A stretch of DNA of 64,000 nt from Gilichinskyi gelida (GTDB lineage Bacteria; Acidobacteriota; Thermoanaerobaculia; Gp7-AA8). The notes under the pieces are model-generated. The model was given only the letters and a program-made list of their open reading frames with translations. It was not told the DNA's origin and searched no databases. The position numbers were made by a program, and so were the translations under genes. Location of the stretch: contig JBBPII010000003.1 of assembly GCA_038040385.1 (NCBI GenBank), positions 248,001 through 312,000 of the forward strand, in the 5' to 3' direction. Positions 33,619-42,059 of the stretch are shown here, in pieces; within the stretch, counting starts at the first letter, position 1, and each line of letters begins with the position of its first letter.

Positions 33619-33831
33619 GGTACGAGGGTAGCAAATTGGGCGTGATTGGGCCTCGCGGGAGCACGGGTTGCCAAAACGCAGCAACGCGCGACTGACTCTA
33701 CGTGAACGTCAAGTCAGCCTTCCGTTGGTCGCTGAAGGCCACAAACGTGCGCTGGCGGAGGAATCTGAAGGGTTGGCGGTGACCTGCGCGCAGTACTCGA
33801 TCGCTGAGGTTCCTGGGCTCTTCCTACTTCT
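31871..33831. mobile_element. Second low-GC islet carrying the nuclease-TPR gene
   Basis: A low-GC block lying between gene-tail remnants (31775-31870) and the intact tail of the gene at 33832. No integrase or transposase. The ends are inferred from composition and the tail similarity and are not exact. The 150 bases at 33685-33831 hold no convincing gene. Confidence 0.4.
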
Positions 33832-34710
33832 TCATTCGCACTTCGCACCTCGAACCTCTTCCGGCGTCGGTCCTCGCCGCCGCAGCAGCGCCAGCCCCAC
33901 CACCGCCACCACCGCGACATACACCGCCGCTTCCGGCCATCCGATGTGCGAGCGCGGCTCGGGGGCGAAGCTCATCTCGAACGCGGACGGATCCTCGCTG
34001 CCCGCCGCGATCTGCGCGCCCGCCACCACCACCCGCCCGTTGCCGTTGACGCCGCGGACAGTGATGACGGCGCGGTCGGCCTTGACGGCCGGGAAGAGCT
34101 CGTGGACGTCGGCGCGGATGTGCTCGTAGGTGTCGACGTAGATTCTCTTTTCGGCCAGCGCCTTGCCGCCGAGGTCGTGCAGCGTCACGGCCACCGAGAG
34201 CGCGGCGCCTGAGGTCTCCACGATGAACATCCGATAGCGCGAGTTTCCGAGGGCAATGCCCTGCAGAACGGCGGACGAGCCGTTGCCGATCGCGTGGCGG
34301 GTGGGGATTGCCGGGAAACCCATCCCCATCGTGCCGCCCGCGGCCTCCAGCGAGTAGATCCGGGCGTAGGCGATGACGTTGGTCGTCGACTCCACCCGCA
34401 CCGCGCCGAGGGCGTCGCCGATGCCGAGGAGGTCGGAATCGAGCGGATCGAAGACGCGCGACGCGCCGGCGCCGAGGACCAGGCGCACGCGCCGCGGCGA
34501 AGGATTCGCGTGTCCGCTCGGCAGAAACGAGAGCGTCATCTCGGCCGCCGACCGCTCGTCGGTGTTAGTCAGCCAGAGCGCGGTGAGGAACTGCCGCCCC
34601 GCCGCGTTCTTGGCCCGGCCGGCGATGGGGATGACCTGGTCGCGCGCGGGATAGGCGGCGAATGCGGCGGTTGCCGCGAGAAGGATTGCCGGAACGAAAA
34701 GGGCGCGCAC
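33832..34710 (-). CDS. Secreted protein with C-terminal membrane helix and LLRRR tail
   Basis: 292 aa from GTG 34710, chosen because the signal peptide (VRALFVPAILLAATAAFA) starts there. The mature protein is beta-rich (VIPIAGRAKNAAGRQFLTAL, VTLHDLGGKALAEKRIYV) with no catalytic motif I recognise. It resembles a family of secreted proteins with Ig-like folds. Near the C-terminus IGWPEAAVYVAVVAVVGLAL is a TM helix, followed by LLRRRG and a short charged tail, similar to sorting tags (PEP-CTERM-like) but without a clear PEP motif. Divergent from the YfhO-like gene across 69 bases. Confidence 0.7.
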   Translation of the reverse strand: MRALFVPAILLAATAAFAAYPARDQVIPIAGRAKNAAGRQFLTALWLTNTDERSAAEMTLSFLPSGHANPSPRRVRLVLGAGASRVFDPLDSDLLGIGDALGAVRVESTTNVIAYARIYSLEAAGGTMGMGFPAIPTRHAIGNGSSAVLQGIALGNSRYRMFIVETSGAALSVAVTLHDLGGKALAEKRIYVDTYEHIRADVHELFPAVKADRAVITVRGVNGNGRVVVAGAQIAAGSEDPSAFEMSFAPEPRSHIGWPEAAVYVAVVAVVGLALLRRRGPTPEEVRGAKCE

Positions 34711-34779
34711 GGCCGAAGCGTACAATGTCGCCACTCCACCTTGGGTCCCTTCATTTATTTCGCTGTCGCGGCGATCACC

Positions 34780-37083
34780 ATGCTGATGGTCCGCCGATGC
34801 ACCGCCGTGTCGCGCACGGCGGCGGTGGGGCTCATCGCCCTTCCCTTCTGCTTCACCGGGCGCGCGATGCTCACCGGGAAGGTCTACGCGCCGATCGACA
34901 TCGGCTATCAATACGAGCCGCTCGCGTCGCTGGCGTCGAAGGTCGGCGTGGAGCACGTCACCAATCCAATGCTCTCCGACGTCTACGCGCAGTTCCTCCC
35001 GTGGAACGCGGCGCTGCGCTGGGCGATGACGAATGACGAGTGGCCGCTGTGGAATCCGTTCGAGCTGTGCGGCAACGTGCTGGCCGCGGCGGCGCAGTCG
35101 GCGCCGTATCACCCGCTGACGCTGCTCGGAATGCTGCTGCCGATGGCCGACGCGCTGACCTTCGCCGCCACCGCGGGGTACTTCATCGCCGCGCTCTCGG
35201 CGTTCCTACTGATGCGCGCCATCGGGGCGCGTGAGTCCGCGGCGTTCTTCGGCGCGGCCGCGTGGGCCTTCTCGACGTACGTCATTTCCTTCACCCACAC
35301 CGCCCACGGCAACGCCGTCGCCCTCCTCCCCCTCGTCCTCCTCGGCGCGCGCGGCGTTGCGCGGCAGCCGGGCATTCGCGCGACCGCGCTCCTCGCCGTC
35401 GCGCTGGTGCTGCTCGTCCTCTGCGGACATCCGGAGTCGACCCTGCACGTCGTCGGCATCGGCTGCCTCTACGTCCTGGCATCGCTGCAGGGCAACCTGC
35501 GGCGCGTCGCCGCCAGCGGCTTCGCCGCGGGAGGGATCGCACTGATCCTGACGGCGTTCTTCATCGCGCCGATGATCGACGCCATTCCGCAGACGCGCGA
35601 GTACCTCCACCGCGCCGCCGACGGCGCGCTGCCGTACACGGCGCGGTGGCGGGTGGTGGCCCACATCACCGAGACGAACCTCGTCCCGTTCCTCGACGGA
35701 ATCAACGGCGTGGAGGAAGCCCATCACGGCGACGACCTCCGCCACCCGCCGACCGGCAGCGGGTACGCCGGCGCGCTGCTGTTCGCTCCCGCGCTGCTCG
35801 CCATCTGGCGCGTCCGCTCGCGCGACGCGGCGTTCTTCGCCGCGGTGATCGTCCTCGGCCTCCTGGCCGGCGCCCGTGCGCCGGTGGTCAGCGACGCGCT
35901 GGAGCAGATCCCGCTCTTCTCCATCGCCGTCAACTCGCGGCTGATCTCCTGGGCGGCGCTCGGTCTCTGCGCCCTCGCCGCGCTCGGCCTGGACGCGGCG
36001 CTCGAGCGCCGCGAGCTGCTCTCGTGGCTCTACCTCGGCACCGCCGTCGCCATCGGCGTGGTCATCGCCTCGACGACAACCACGCTCACGCCGGAGTTCC
36101 TGCGGGTCAACGCCGCGCGGGAGATCGTGCCGCTGCTGCTGGCCTTCGCCCTGCTGCGCGGCGTCCGCACGCCGCAACTCGCCGCGGCAGGCCTGATCGC
36201 CTTGCTGCTGGTGCAGCGCATCACCGAGGCGGGCGCGATGGTGCCGACCGTCGACCGTCGCGCCTTCCAGCCGCCGTTCGCCGGACTGGAGATCGTCTCG
36301 CGCGGCGACGAGCCGTATCGCGTGGTCGCCGAGTCGTCGCTCTTCGCCCCGAACATCGCCACGCACTACGGCCTGCAGGACGTCCGCGGCTTCCAGGCCA
36401 TGACCTTCGCCCGGCTGGCGGAGACGTTCCCGCTCTGGTCGGTGCCGCAGGCGGTGTGGTCGAACCGCGTTGACGACCTGGCGGCGCCGATGCTGTCGCT
36501 GATGAACGTCCGCTACGCCATCGTGCGGGCGTCGCTCGTCGTGCCGCAGTCGTGGAGGGTGCGCTACCGCGACGCGTCGTACGCCATCGCCGAGAACACC
36601 CGCGCCCTGCCGCGCGCCTTCGTGCCGCAGCTCGTCCACGCCGGCAAGCGCGACGTGATCGCCGAGATGCGCGGCTGCGCCGATTTCGCCGCCGAGGCAT
36701 GGATCGAGACGGATGGCCCCGCCGTCGACATCGTCAACGGCCCGGGCACGGTCAGCGTACGCGAGGTGGGATCGCAGCGCCGCATGCACGCTTCGATGCG
36801 CGGCGCGGGCTGGGTGGTGGTCTCGGAGACGGCGTGGCGCGGTTGGAGGGTCGAGAGCAATGGTCAGCGCCGCAAAGTGCATTTCGCCGACCGCGCGTTC
36901 ACCGGCTTCTATCTCCCCGCCGGCGAGCACGACATCGTCATGGAGTACCGCCCCGCCGCGTTCCTCGGCGGCGGCATCGTGTCGCTCCTCGGGGCGATGG
37001 TGCTGGTGGGGGTCGCGATCCCTTACGCGGCGATCCGTTCAGGTCTTGAAGCCTGGATCGCTTCGCTCCAGCTTCCGCAGTAG
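34780..37083 (+). CDS. YfhO-like polytopic membrane protein
   Basis: 767 aa from ATG 34780; a TTG at 34741 would add 13 residues. About 11 to 13 TM helices span residues 15-440, with YQYEPLASLASKVGVEHVTN and FLPWNAALRWAMTNDEWPLW-type loops near the start. These match the GT-C-like fold of YfhO proteins (glycosyltransferase-like, lipid-linked sugar donors). The C-terminal third is a soluble periplasmic domain (WVVVSETAWRGWRVESNG, DIVMEYRPAAF) before a last TM helix. Probably modifies a surface glycan or lipoteichoic-like polymer; substrate unknown. Its 3' end overlaps the convergent aldolase gene by 45 bases. Confidence 0.8.
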   Translation: MLMVRRCTAVSRTAAVGLIALPFCFTGRAMLTGKVYAPIDIGYQYEPLASLASKVGVEHVTNPMLSDVYAQFLPWNAALRWAMTNDEWPLWNPFELCGNVLAAAAQSAPYHPLTLLGMLLPMADALTFAATAGYFIAALSAFLLMRAIGARESAAFFGAAAWAFSTYVISFTHTAHGNAVALLPLVLLGARGVARQPGIRATALLAVALVLLVLCGHPESTLHVVGIGCLYVLASLQGNLRRVAASGFAAGGIALILTAFFIAPMIDAIPQTREYLHRAADGALPYTARWRVVAHITETNLVPFLDGINGVEEAHHGDDLRHPPTGSGYAGALLFAPALLAIWRVRSRDAAFFAAVIVLGLLAGARAPVVSDALEQIPLFSIAVNSRLISWAALGLCALAALGLDAALERRELLSWLYLGTAVAIGVVIASTTTTLTPEFLRVNAAREIVPLLLAFALLRGVRTPQLAAAGLIALLLVQRITEAGAMVPTVDRRAFQPPFAGLEIVSRGDEPYRVVAESSLFAPNIATHYGLQDVRGFQAMTFARLAETFPLWSVPQAVWSNRVDDLAAPMLSLMNVRYAIVRASLVVPQSWRVRYRDASYAIAENTRALPRAFVPQLVHAGKRDVIAEMRGCADFAAEAWIETDGPAVDIVNGPGTVSVREVGSQRRMHASMRGAGWVVVSETAWRGWRVESNGQRRKVHFADRAFTGFYLPAGEHDIVMEYRPAAFLGGGIVSLLGAMVLVGVAIPYAAIRSGLEAWIASLQLPQ

Positions 37084-37773
37084 CGCGGGCCACGCCAGCG
37101 CGCCTCCCGCGCCGCGCGTCACCTGCTTCGCCTGCGCGGTGGCGCCGGCGATGATCCTGGGGTCGATGGCGATCAGCTTCGATCCGCCGGCCTGCGCGCG
37201 GATCTGGATCTTGCACGCCGCCTGGAAGAGGTACATGAAGAGAAACGCGTCGGGGACGTTGTCGGCCACGGTGAGCAGCCCGTGGTTGCGCAGCATGAGG
37301 AAGTTCTTGTCGCCGAGGTCGCGGACCAGGCGGGGACGCTCGTCTTCGTTGAGCGCGACGCCCTCGTAGTCGTGGTACGCGAGCGAGGCGAGGACGAAGA
37401 TCGATTGCTGCGAGATGGGGAGCACGCCGTCGGGCTGGGCGGAGACGGCGATCCCGTCGAGGCTGTGCACGTGCAGGACGCACTTCGCATCCTCACGCGC
37501 GGCGTGAATCGCGCTGTGAATGTTGAATCCGGCCGGGTTGACGTCGTACGGCGACTCCTCGACCTTCCGCCCCTCGAGATCGATCTTGACCAGACTCGAC
37601 GCCGTGATCTCCTCGAAGAGCATCCCGTAGGGATTGATGAGGAAGTGATGCTCCGGCCCCGGCACGCGGACCGAGATGTGGGTGAAGATCAGGTCATCCC
37701 AGCCGTAGAGGGCGACGAGGCGGTAACAGGCTGCGAGGTCGACGCGGGCCTGCTGTTCGGAGGGGTCTGGCAT
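37039..37773 (-). CDS. Class II aldolase/adducin family protein
   Basis: 244 aa. Zn-dependent aldolase fold: ACYRLVALYGWDDLIFTHIS, FLINPYGMLFEEITASSLV, FNIHSAIHAAREDAKCVLHV with the metal-binding HVHS, and LMLRNHGLLTVADNVPDAF with the third His. Related to L-fuculose-phosphate and L-ribulose-phosphate aldolases/epimerases and to adducin-like proteins. Substrate cannot be assigned, and no sugar kinase is adjacent. The 3' end overlaps the YfhO-like gene by 45 bases on the opposite strand, and a similar tail sequence occurs at 31775-31807. Confidence 0.82.
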   Translation of the reverse strand: MPDPSEQQARVDLAACYRLVALYGWDDLIFTHISVRVPGPEHHFLINPYGMLFEEITASSLVKIDLEGRKVEESPYDVNPAGFNIHSAIHAAREDAKCVLHVHSLDGIAVSAQPDGVLPISQQSIFVLASLAYHDYEGVALNEDERPRLVRDLGDKNFLMLRNHGLLTVADNVPDAFLFMYLFQAACKIQIRAQAGGSKLIAIDPRIIAGATAQAKQVTRGAGGALAWPALLRKLERSDPGFKT

Positions 37774-37879
37774 CGGCTGAACGCTATCACGCGGGGTACG
37801 GAAACGACTGATCCGGAGCCTCCGACAATGGGGTGCGGAAAGGTGTATCCTCCACTTTCAATCCTTCAGGAGGTCCGCC

Positions 37880-38269
37880 ATGAAGAACGTGCTTTTTGTC
37901 GTGGCTCTTCTCGTCCTGGTCGGCGCTCCCGCCAGCGCACAAGTCTGTGGACGGGTGAACGGGATCCCGGCTGTTCCGACAATCACGGTCGCTCCGGGTT
38001 GCGTGGGCGGCGCGATCGTTTCACGCGGAGGCGTCGGACTCTTCAAGCTGTCGCGAAGCGCCGGGACGATCACTTCCATCCTGGTAACGCCGCTCGGTGA
38101 TGAGAACGGCGATTTCATCGCCACAGTAAGAAGGGTCAGCCCGACAACCGTGTTCGTCAGAACGTACCAGGTTGGCCGGTCTTGTCCCCCCGCGGTTCCG
38201 ATCGAAACTGGCTGCGGCCCAGCAAACATCACACGAAAAGACGCGGACTTCAGCTTCGAGATCCGGTGA
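37880..38269 (+). CDS. Small secreted protein, unknown function
   Basis: 129 aa. Clear Shine-Dalgarno AGGAGG (37868-37873) and signal peptide MKNVLFVVALLVLVGAPASA with an ASA cleavage site. The mature part of about 108 residues has four Cys (VCGRVN, PGCVGG, RSCPPA, TGCGPA) that may form two disulfides and a beta-rich fold. No family recognised. Convergent with the uracil-DNA glycosylase gene, 15 bases apart. Confidence 0.75.
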   Translation: MKNVLFVVALLVLVGAPASAQVCGRVNGIPAVPTITVAPGCVGGAIVSRGGVGLFKLSRSAGTITSILVTPLGDENGDFIATVRRVSPTTVFVRTYQVGRSCPPAVPIETGCGPANITRKDADFSFEIR

Positions 38270-38284
38270 CGCTGACCGCGACGC

Positions 38285-38977
38285 TCATCCGCCCATCCCC
38301 AGCTCCCCCATCACCTTCTTCATGTCGCTCCAAACGTCCTTCTTGGCGGCGGGGTTCCGCAGGAGGTAGGCCGGGTGGTAGGTCGGCATCACCTTGATGC
38401 CGTTGTAGTCGAGCCATTGGCCGCGGACCGAGGAGATACCGTAGCCCTTCTCGGTGAGGCTCTGCAGCGCGAAGCGGCCGAGGGTGACGATGACTTTGGG
38501 CTGAATGAGCTCGATCTGGCGGCGGATCCAGGGGCGGCAGGCGTCGAGCTCGTCGGGCTCGGGATTGCGGTTCTCGGGCGGCCGGCACTTGATGACGTTG
38601 GCGATGTAGACGTCGTCACGCGTCAGCTTCATGGCCTTGATGATGTCGGTCAGAAGCTGCCCGGCGCGGCCGACGAACGGCTTCCCCTGGATGTCTTCGT
38701 CGCGCCCCGGCGCCTCGCCGACGAACATCAAGTCGGCCTTCGGATTGCCGACGCCGTAGACCACCTGCGTGCGGGTCTTTGCCAGGCGGCAGTTCTCGCA
38801 GACCAGGGCGAGGCGTTCGAGGTCGGCTAGGAGGTTGTCGTCGTTCGCCGTTGGCTGTTGGCCGTTGGCCGTGGCGTCCTCGGCGATCGGCCCACGGCCA
38901 ACGGCGAGCTCCACGTCCAGGTGTGTGAATCCGAAATCGCGAAGCAACAGCAGCTCGTTGCGCAGGCTCTCGTCCAT
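38285..38977 (-). CDS. Uracil-DNA glycosylase, family 4 (Fe-S)
   Basis: 230 aa. Removes uracil from DNA. Seen: 4Fe-4S Cys in CENCRLAKTR, VIKCRPPENRNPEP and LDACRPW; the active-site motif FVGEAPGRDEDIQGKPFVG; and HPAYLLRNPAAK. The normal N-terminal region is short; here residues about 24-45 (VELAVGRGPIAEDATANGQQ, then PTAND) are encoded by a family R2 palindrome (38843-38908) inserted in frame before the first Fe-S Cys. Start ATG 38977. Lies at the end of the housekeeping run after coaBC. Confidence 0.9.
   Translation of the reverse strand: MDESLRNELLLLRDFGFTHLDVELAVGRGPIAEDATANGQQPTANDDNLLADLERLALVCENCRLAKTRTQVVYGVGNPKADLMFVGEAPGRDEDIQGKPFVGRAGQLLTDIIKAMKLTRDDVYIANVIKCRPPENRNPEPDELDACRPWIRRQIELIQPKVIVTLGRFALQSLTEKGYGISSVRGQWLDYNGIKVMPTYHPAYLLRNPAAKKDVWSDMKKVMGELGMGG
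38843..38908. repeat. Family R2 palindrome inside the uracil-DNA glycosylase gene
   Basis: GTTCGCCGTTGGCTGTTGGC faces GGCCCACGGCCAACGGCGAG. Third copy of R2 in the window and the only one inside a gene body. Confidence 0.85.
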
Positions 38978-38984
38978 CGGCTGA

Positions 38985-39060
38985 GTTTATCCTTGCGCCC
39001 GCTCGCGCAGCGCACATGGGCGCCAGATCCTGAGCCGTCTTCGCGGCTCAGGATAAATTT
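38985..39060. repeat. Family R3 palindrome (GGCGCCAGATCCTGAGCC) at the coaBC stop
   Basis: Shares TTTATCC, ATGGGCGCCAGATCCTGAGC and GGCTCAGGATAAA with copies at 46052, 57331, 59226 and 59864. The left arm is shortened. It supplies the last codons (A-N-L-S) and stop of coaBC. Confidence 0.85.
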
Positions 39061-40232
39061 GCGACCACCAGGTCCAGAATTCGATTGGCCACCACGATCT
39101 TCGGAGCGCGGTCGATCTTCGTGACGCTGCCGTCGCGGGCGATCACCAGCACCTCGTTCTGATCGGAGTCGAAGCCGATGGAGCTGTCGGCGACGTCGTT
39201 GGCCACGATGAGATCCGCGTTCTTGCGCAGCAGCTTGGCGCGCGCGTTGTCCTCCACCGAGTCGGTCTCCGCGGCGAAAGCCACCACGAAGGGGCGGGGG
39301 GTGGCGGCGGCGAGGTCGGCGAGGATGTCCGGCGTCTTGCGCATGGAGATCGTCATCGCGTCGCCGGCCGCGTCCTTCTTGATCTTCCGCGGCGCGGCGG
39401 ATACCGGAGCGTAGTCGGCCACCGCGGCGGCCTTGATCACGATCTGATGCCGCGGGACGGCTTCCATCACCGCGGCGTGCATCTCGCTAGCTGTAGTAAC
39501 GGTTGATATAGCTACGCCGGCCGGAGCGGCGAGCGCGGTGGGGCCGGAGATCAGCGTGACGGTCGCGCCGCGGCGGCGCGCGGCCTCGGCCAGCGCGTAG
39601 CCCATCTTCCCCGAGGAGCGGTTGGAGACGTAGCGCACCGGATCGATCGGCTCGCGGGTCGGGCCGGCGGTGACCAGCACGCTCTTCCCCTCGAGGTCGC
39701 GCGCGGCGAAGTGTTGCCGCACGTAGTCGGCGATCACCGGCGGGTCAGGCATGCGGCCGGCGCCCTCGTCCCCGCAGGCGAGGATGCCGCTGTCGGGGTC
39801 GAGGACGATCACGCCGCGCGCGCGAAGCGTGGCCATGTTTTGCTGCACGGTGGGGTGGTGCAGCATGAAAGTGTTCATGGCCGGCGCGACCATCACGTCG
39901 GCGCGGTGCGCCAAGGCGTAGGTCGACAGCGCGTCGTCGGCGATCCCGATGGCCAGCTTGGCCAGGACGTTCGCCGTGGCCGGCGCGATCAGCAGCAGCT
40001 CCGCCCAGCGGGCCAGCTCGATGTGGTCGACGCCTCCCCTGCCGGGATCGCCCCACTGGTCGAGGATGACGCCGTGATCGGAGACCGCGGCGAGCGACAG
40101 CGCGGAGACGAACCGCGCGCCGTTCGGGGTGAGGATGACGCGAACCTCGGCGCCGGCGTCGCGCAACCGGCGGACAAGATCGGGCGCCTTGTAGGCCGCG
40201 ATGCCGCCGGTAACGCCGAGGACGACTTTCAT
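39048..40232 (-). CDS. coaBC: Phosphopantothenoylcysteine decarboxylase/synthetase CoaBC
   Basis: 394 aa. Bifunctional coenzyme A enzyme. CoaC half (1-180): VTGGIAAYKAPDLVRRL, the His in GGVDHIELAR, APATANVLAKLA, and the FMN-site PAMNTFMLHHP. CoaB half (185-394): VTAGPTREPIDPVRYVSNRS, SGKMGYALAEAARRRGA, AAAVADYAP, KIKKD, then TPDILADLA. All expected motifs are present and the length is normal. Follows rpoZ across a family R1 repeat. Confidence 0.95.
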   Translation of the reverse strand: MKVVLGVTGGIAAYKAPDLVRRLRDAGAEVRVILTPNGARFVSALSLAAVSDHGVILDQWGDPGRGGVDHIELARWAELLLIAPATANVLAKLAIGIADDALSTYALAHRADVMVAPAMNTFMLHHPTVQQNMATLRARGVIVLDPDSGILACGDEGAGRMPDPPVIADYVRQHFAARDLEGKSVLVTAGPTREPIDPVRYVSNRSSGKMGYALAEAARRRGATVTLISGPTALAAPAGVAISTVTTASEMHAAVMEAVPRHQIVIKAAAVADYAPVSAAPRKIKKDAAGDAMTISMRKTPDILADLAAATPRPFVVAFAAETDSVEDNARAKLLRKNADLIVANDVADSSIGFDSDQNEVLVIARDGSVTKIDRAPKIVVANRILDLVVANLS

Positions 40233-40235
40233 TTG

Positions 40236-40308
40236 GTTGCGAGTTCTCGCGGTCGCGAGGTCTCGGGGTGGCGGGGCCGCGAGACCCCGAGACTGCGCAA
40301 CCTCGTAA
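40236..40308. repeat. Family R1 palindrome between rpoZ and coaBC
   Basis: GTTGCGAGTTCTCGCGGTCG pairs with the inverted GACTGCGCAACCTCGTAAC-type right arm, with GGTCTCGG and CGAGACC inner units. Same family as 941, 21574 and 61732. Confidence 0.8.
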
Positions 40309-40521
40309 CTACTCTTCTTCGAGCGCCGTAACCTCTTCCACCGGCGGCGCGAGCTGCCACTTCACCTGATTCTTGTCGATCTCTTCCATGGCGATGCGCG
40401 TCGGCTTGTTGTGCTTCGACTTCGCTTTCGGCGCCGCCCCTTGCACGAGCTGCTCGGCGCGCTTGGCGACCAGCAGTACGTAGCGGAACTTGCTGTCAAT
40501 GCCCTCGGGCAATTCTTCCAT
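40309..40521 (-). CDS. rpoZ: RNA polymerase omega subunit
   Basis: 70 aa. Seen: DSKFRYVLLVAKRAEQLVQG, a form of the omega core helix, KSKHNKPTRIAMEEI, then an acidic tail. Omega helps assemble RNA polymerase and can bind ppGpp in some bacteria. ATG 40521 overlaps the gmk stop by 26 bases, so the genes are tightly linked in the usual gmk-rpoZ-coaBC order. Confidence 0.9.
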   Translation of the reverse strand: MEELPEGIDSKFRYVLLVAKRAEQLVQGAAPKAKSKHNKPTRIAMEEIDKNQVKWQLAPPVEEVTALEEE

Positions 40522-41179
40522 TGCGTTCCTCCCGGAAGCGCTCGGCCATCTTCTGGATGGACTCGAGCGCGGTCTTGGTCTGCAGTTTCTTGGCGATGAT
40601 CGCGGCCTTGAGGCACTCGGCGGCCTCGTCGAGATCATCGTTGATGATGATGTACTCGTAAAACTCTTTCCCCGCGTCGATCTCATCGAGTGCCTTCTGC
40701 AGCCGCAGCTCGATCTCCGATTCGGTGTTCAACCCTCGGTCGTGCAGCCGCCGTTCGAGGGCCTCGATGCTCGGCGGGAAAATGAAAACGTTCAACGATC
40801 GCGACTTGAGATCTGGGTCGCCGGCAATCTGACTCGCGCCCTGATAATCGATGTCGAGGATGACGTCCTCGCCGCGATTGAGCCGGGTGATGACCTCCGC
40901 TTTGGAGGTTCCGTACTGGTGGGCGTGAACGTGGGCATGTTCCAGAAATTCCCTCCGCTCAACCATTTGGCCGAAGTCGGCGTCGCTGACGAAGTAGTAG
41001 CTGCGCCCCTCGAGCTCCCCTTCCCGCCGGCTGCGCGTGGTGTGGGAGACCGAGAAATAGAGGTTGATGCCGATGGGGGAAAGCTGGTCGCGGACGCGGT
41101 TGATCAGCGTGGTCTTTCCCGCTCCTGACGGACCCGACACGATGAATAAGGTCCCGTCGGGATGGAAGTTACTCGACAT
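40496..41179 (-). CDS. gmk: Guanylate kinase
   Basis: 227 aa. Phosphorylates GMP to GDP. Seen: FIVSGPSGAGKTTLINRV, the GMP-binding segment VSHTTRSRREGELEGRSYYF, DADFGQMVERREFLEHAHVH, and VILDIDYQGASQI. C-terminus slightly extended (MAERFREERNGRIARGH) where it overlaps rpoZ. Overlaps yicC by 11 bases at the start. Confidence 0.95.
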   Translation of the reverse strand: MSSNFHPDGTLFIVSGPSGAGKTTLINRVRDQLSPIGINLYFSVSHTTRSRREGELEGRSYYFVSDADFGQMVERREFLEHAHVHAHQYGTSKAEVITRLNRGEDVILDIDYQGASQIAGDPDLKSRSLNVFIFPPSIEALERRLHDRGLNTESEIELRLQKALDEIDAGKEFYEYIIINDDLDEAAECLKAAIIAKKLQTKTALESIQKMAERFREERNGRIARGH

Positions 41180-42059
41180 TCTGCACCTGCTCGCGTACCC
41201 GCTCGACCTCGGTCTTCAATTCTACAACGACGGTCCGCAGCACCGCCGAGCGCGACTTCGATCCCATGGTGTTCACCTCGCGCAGCATCTCTTGGGAGAG
41301 GAAGTCGAGTTTCTTGCCGGCCGGCTCCTTCCGCCCGATGGCTTTCTCGATCTGATCGACGTGATGCGCCAGCCGCGTCAGCTCCTCGGCGATGTCGCCT
41401 TTCTCGACCATCAGCACCACTTCCTGGGCGATGCGGTCCTGATTGACTTCGATGCCGGCGGCCGAGGCGATCTCCTGCACGCGCTGCTGATACGAGGCCA
41501 GCATCTCGGCACGGATCTCCTCGCGATGATCGTTCAACTGCTGCTGCAGGGAGCGGATGGACGCCAGGCGCGAGGTGATGTCGGCGTAGAGCGACTCCCC
41601 TTCCCGCGCGCGCATGCCGGCCATCTGCGCGAAGGCCTCGCGGACCAGCGCGGTGAGCGCTTCGCGCTCGTCGTCGGTGATCTCGGCGTCGACGGCTTCG
41701 ACCTGCAGGAGGTCGGGGACGCGCAAGAGATCGCTGCCGGAGAAGGTCGTGCCCAAGCCGAGCTCCTCGGCGATGGACTTGAGCTGCGGGACGATGGTGC
41801 CGGCGAGCTGCGCGTTGATGCGGACGTTGTACTCGGGCTGCGCGGTGCGCTGCACGCGGACGGAGATGTCGAGCTTCCCGCGCGAGAACGTCTCCGAGGC
41901 GATGGCCCGGATGAGCGACTCGGCCTCCCAGAGGTACTCCGGAAGGCGGACGCTGGTCTCGAGGAAACGGTGGTTCACGCTCTTCGCCGTGACGGCCACG
42001 AAATAGCGCGTCGAAAGCGCGCCGGCCGCGCGGCCGAAACCTGTCATGGAATGAATCAT
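41169..42059 (-). CDS. YicC/YloC family endoribonuclease
   Basis: 296 aa. Both halves of the family are present: MIHSMTGFGRAAGALSTRYF and VTAKSVNHRFLETSVRLPEY at the N-terminus, and DRIAQEVVLMVEKGDIAEEL, HVDQIEKAIGRKEPAGKKLD and FLSQEMLREVNTMGSKS at the C-terminus. Members have been reported as stress-linked ribonucleases. Order yicC-gmk-rpoZ is conserved in many genomes. The ATG overlaps the acyltransferase stop as ATGA. Confidence 0.9.
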   Translation of the reverse strand: MIHSMTGFGRAAGALSTRYFVAVTAKSVNHRFLETSVRLPEYLWEAESLIRAIASETFSRGKLDISVRVQRTAQPEYNVRINAQLAGTIVPQLKSIAEELGLGTTFSGSDLLRVPDLLQVEAVDAEITDDEREALTALVREAFAQMAGMRAREGESLYADITSRLASIRSLQQQLNDHREEIRAEMLASYQQRVQEIASAAGIEVNQDRIAQEVVLMVEKGDIAEELTRLAHHVDQIEKAIGRKEPAGKKLDFLSQEMLREVNTMGSKSRSAVLRTVVVELKTEVERVREQVQNVE

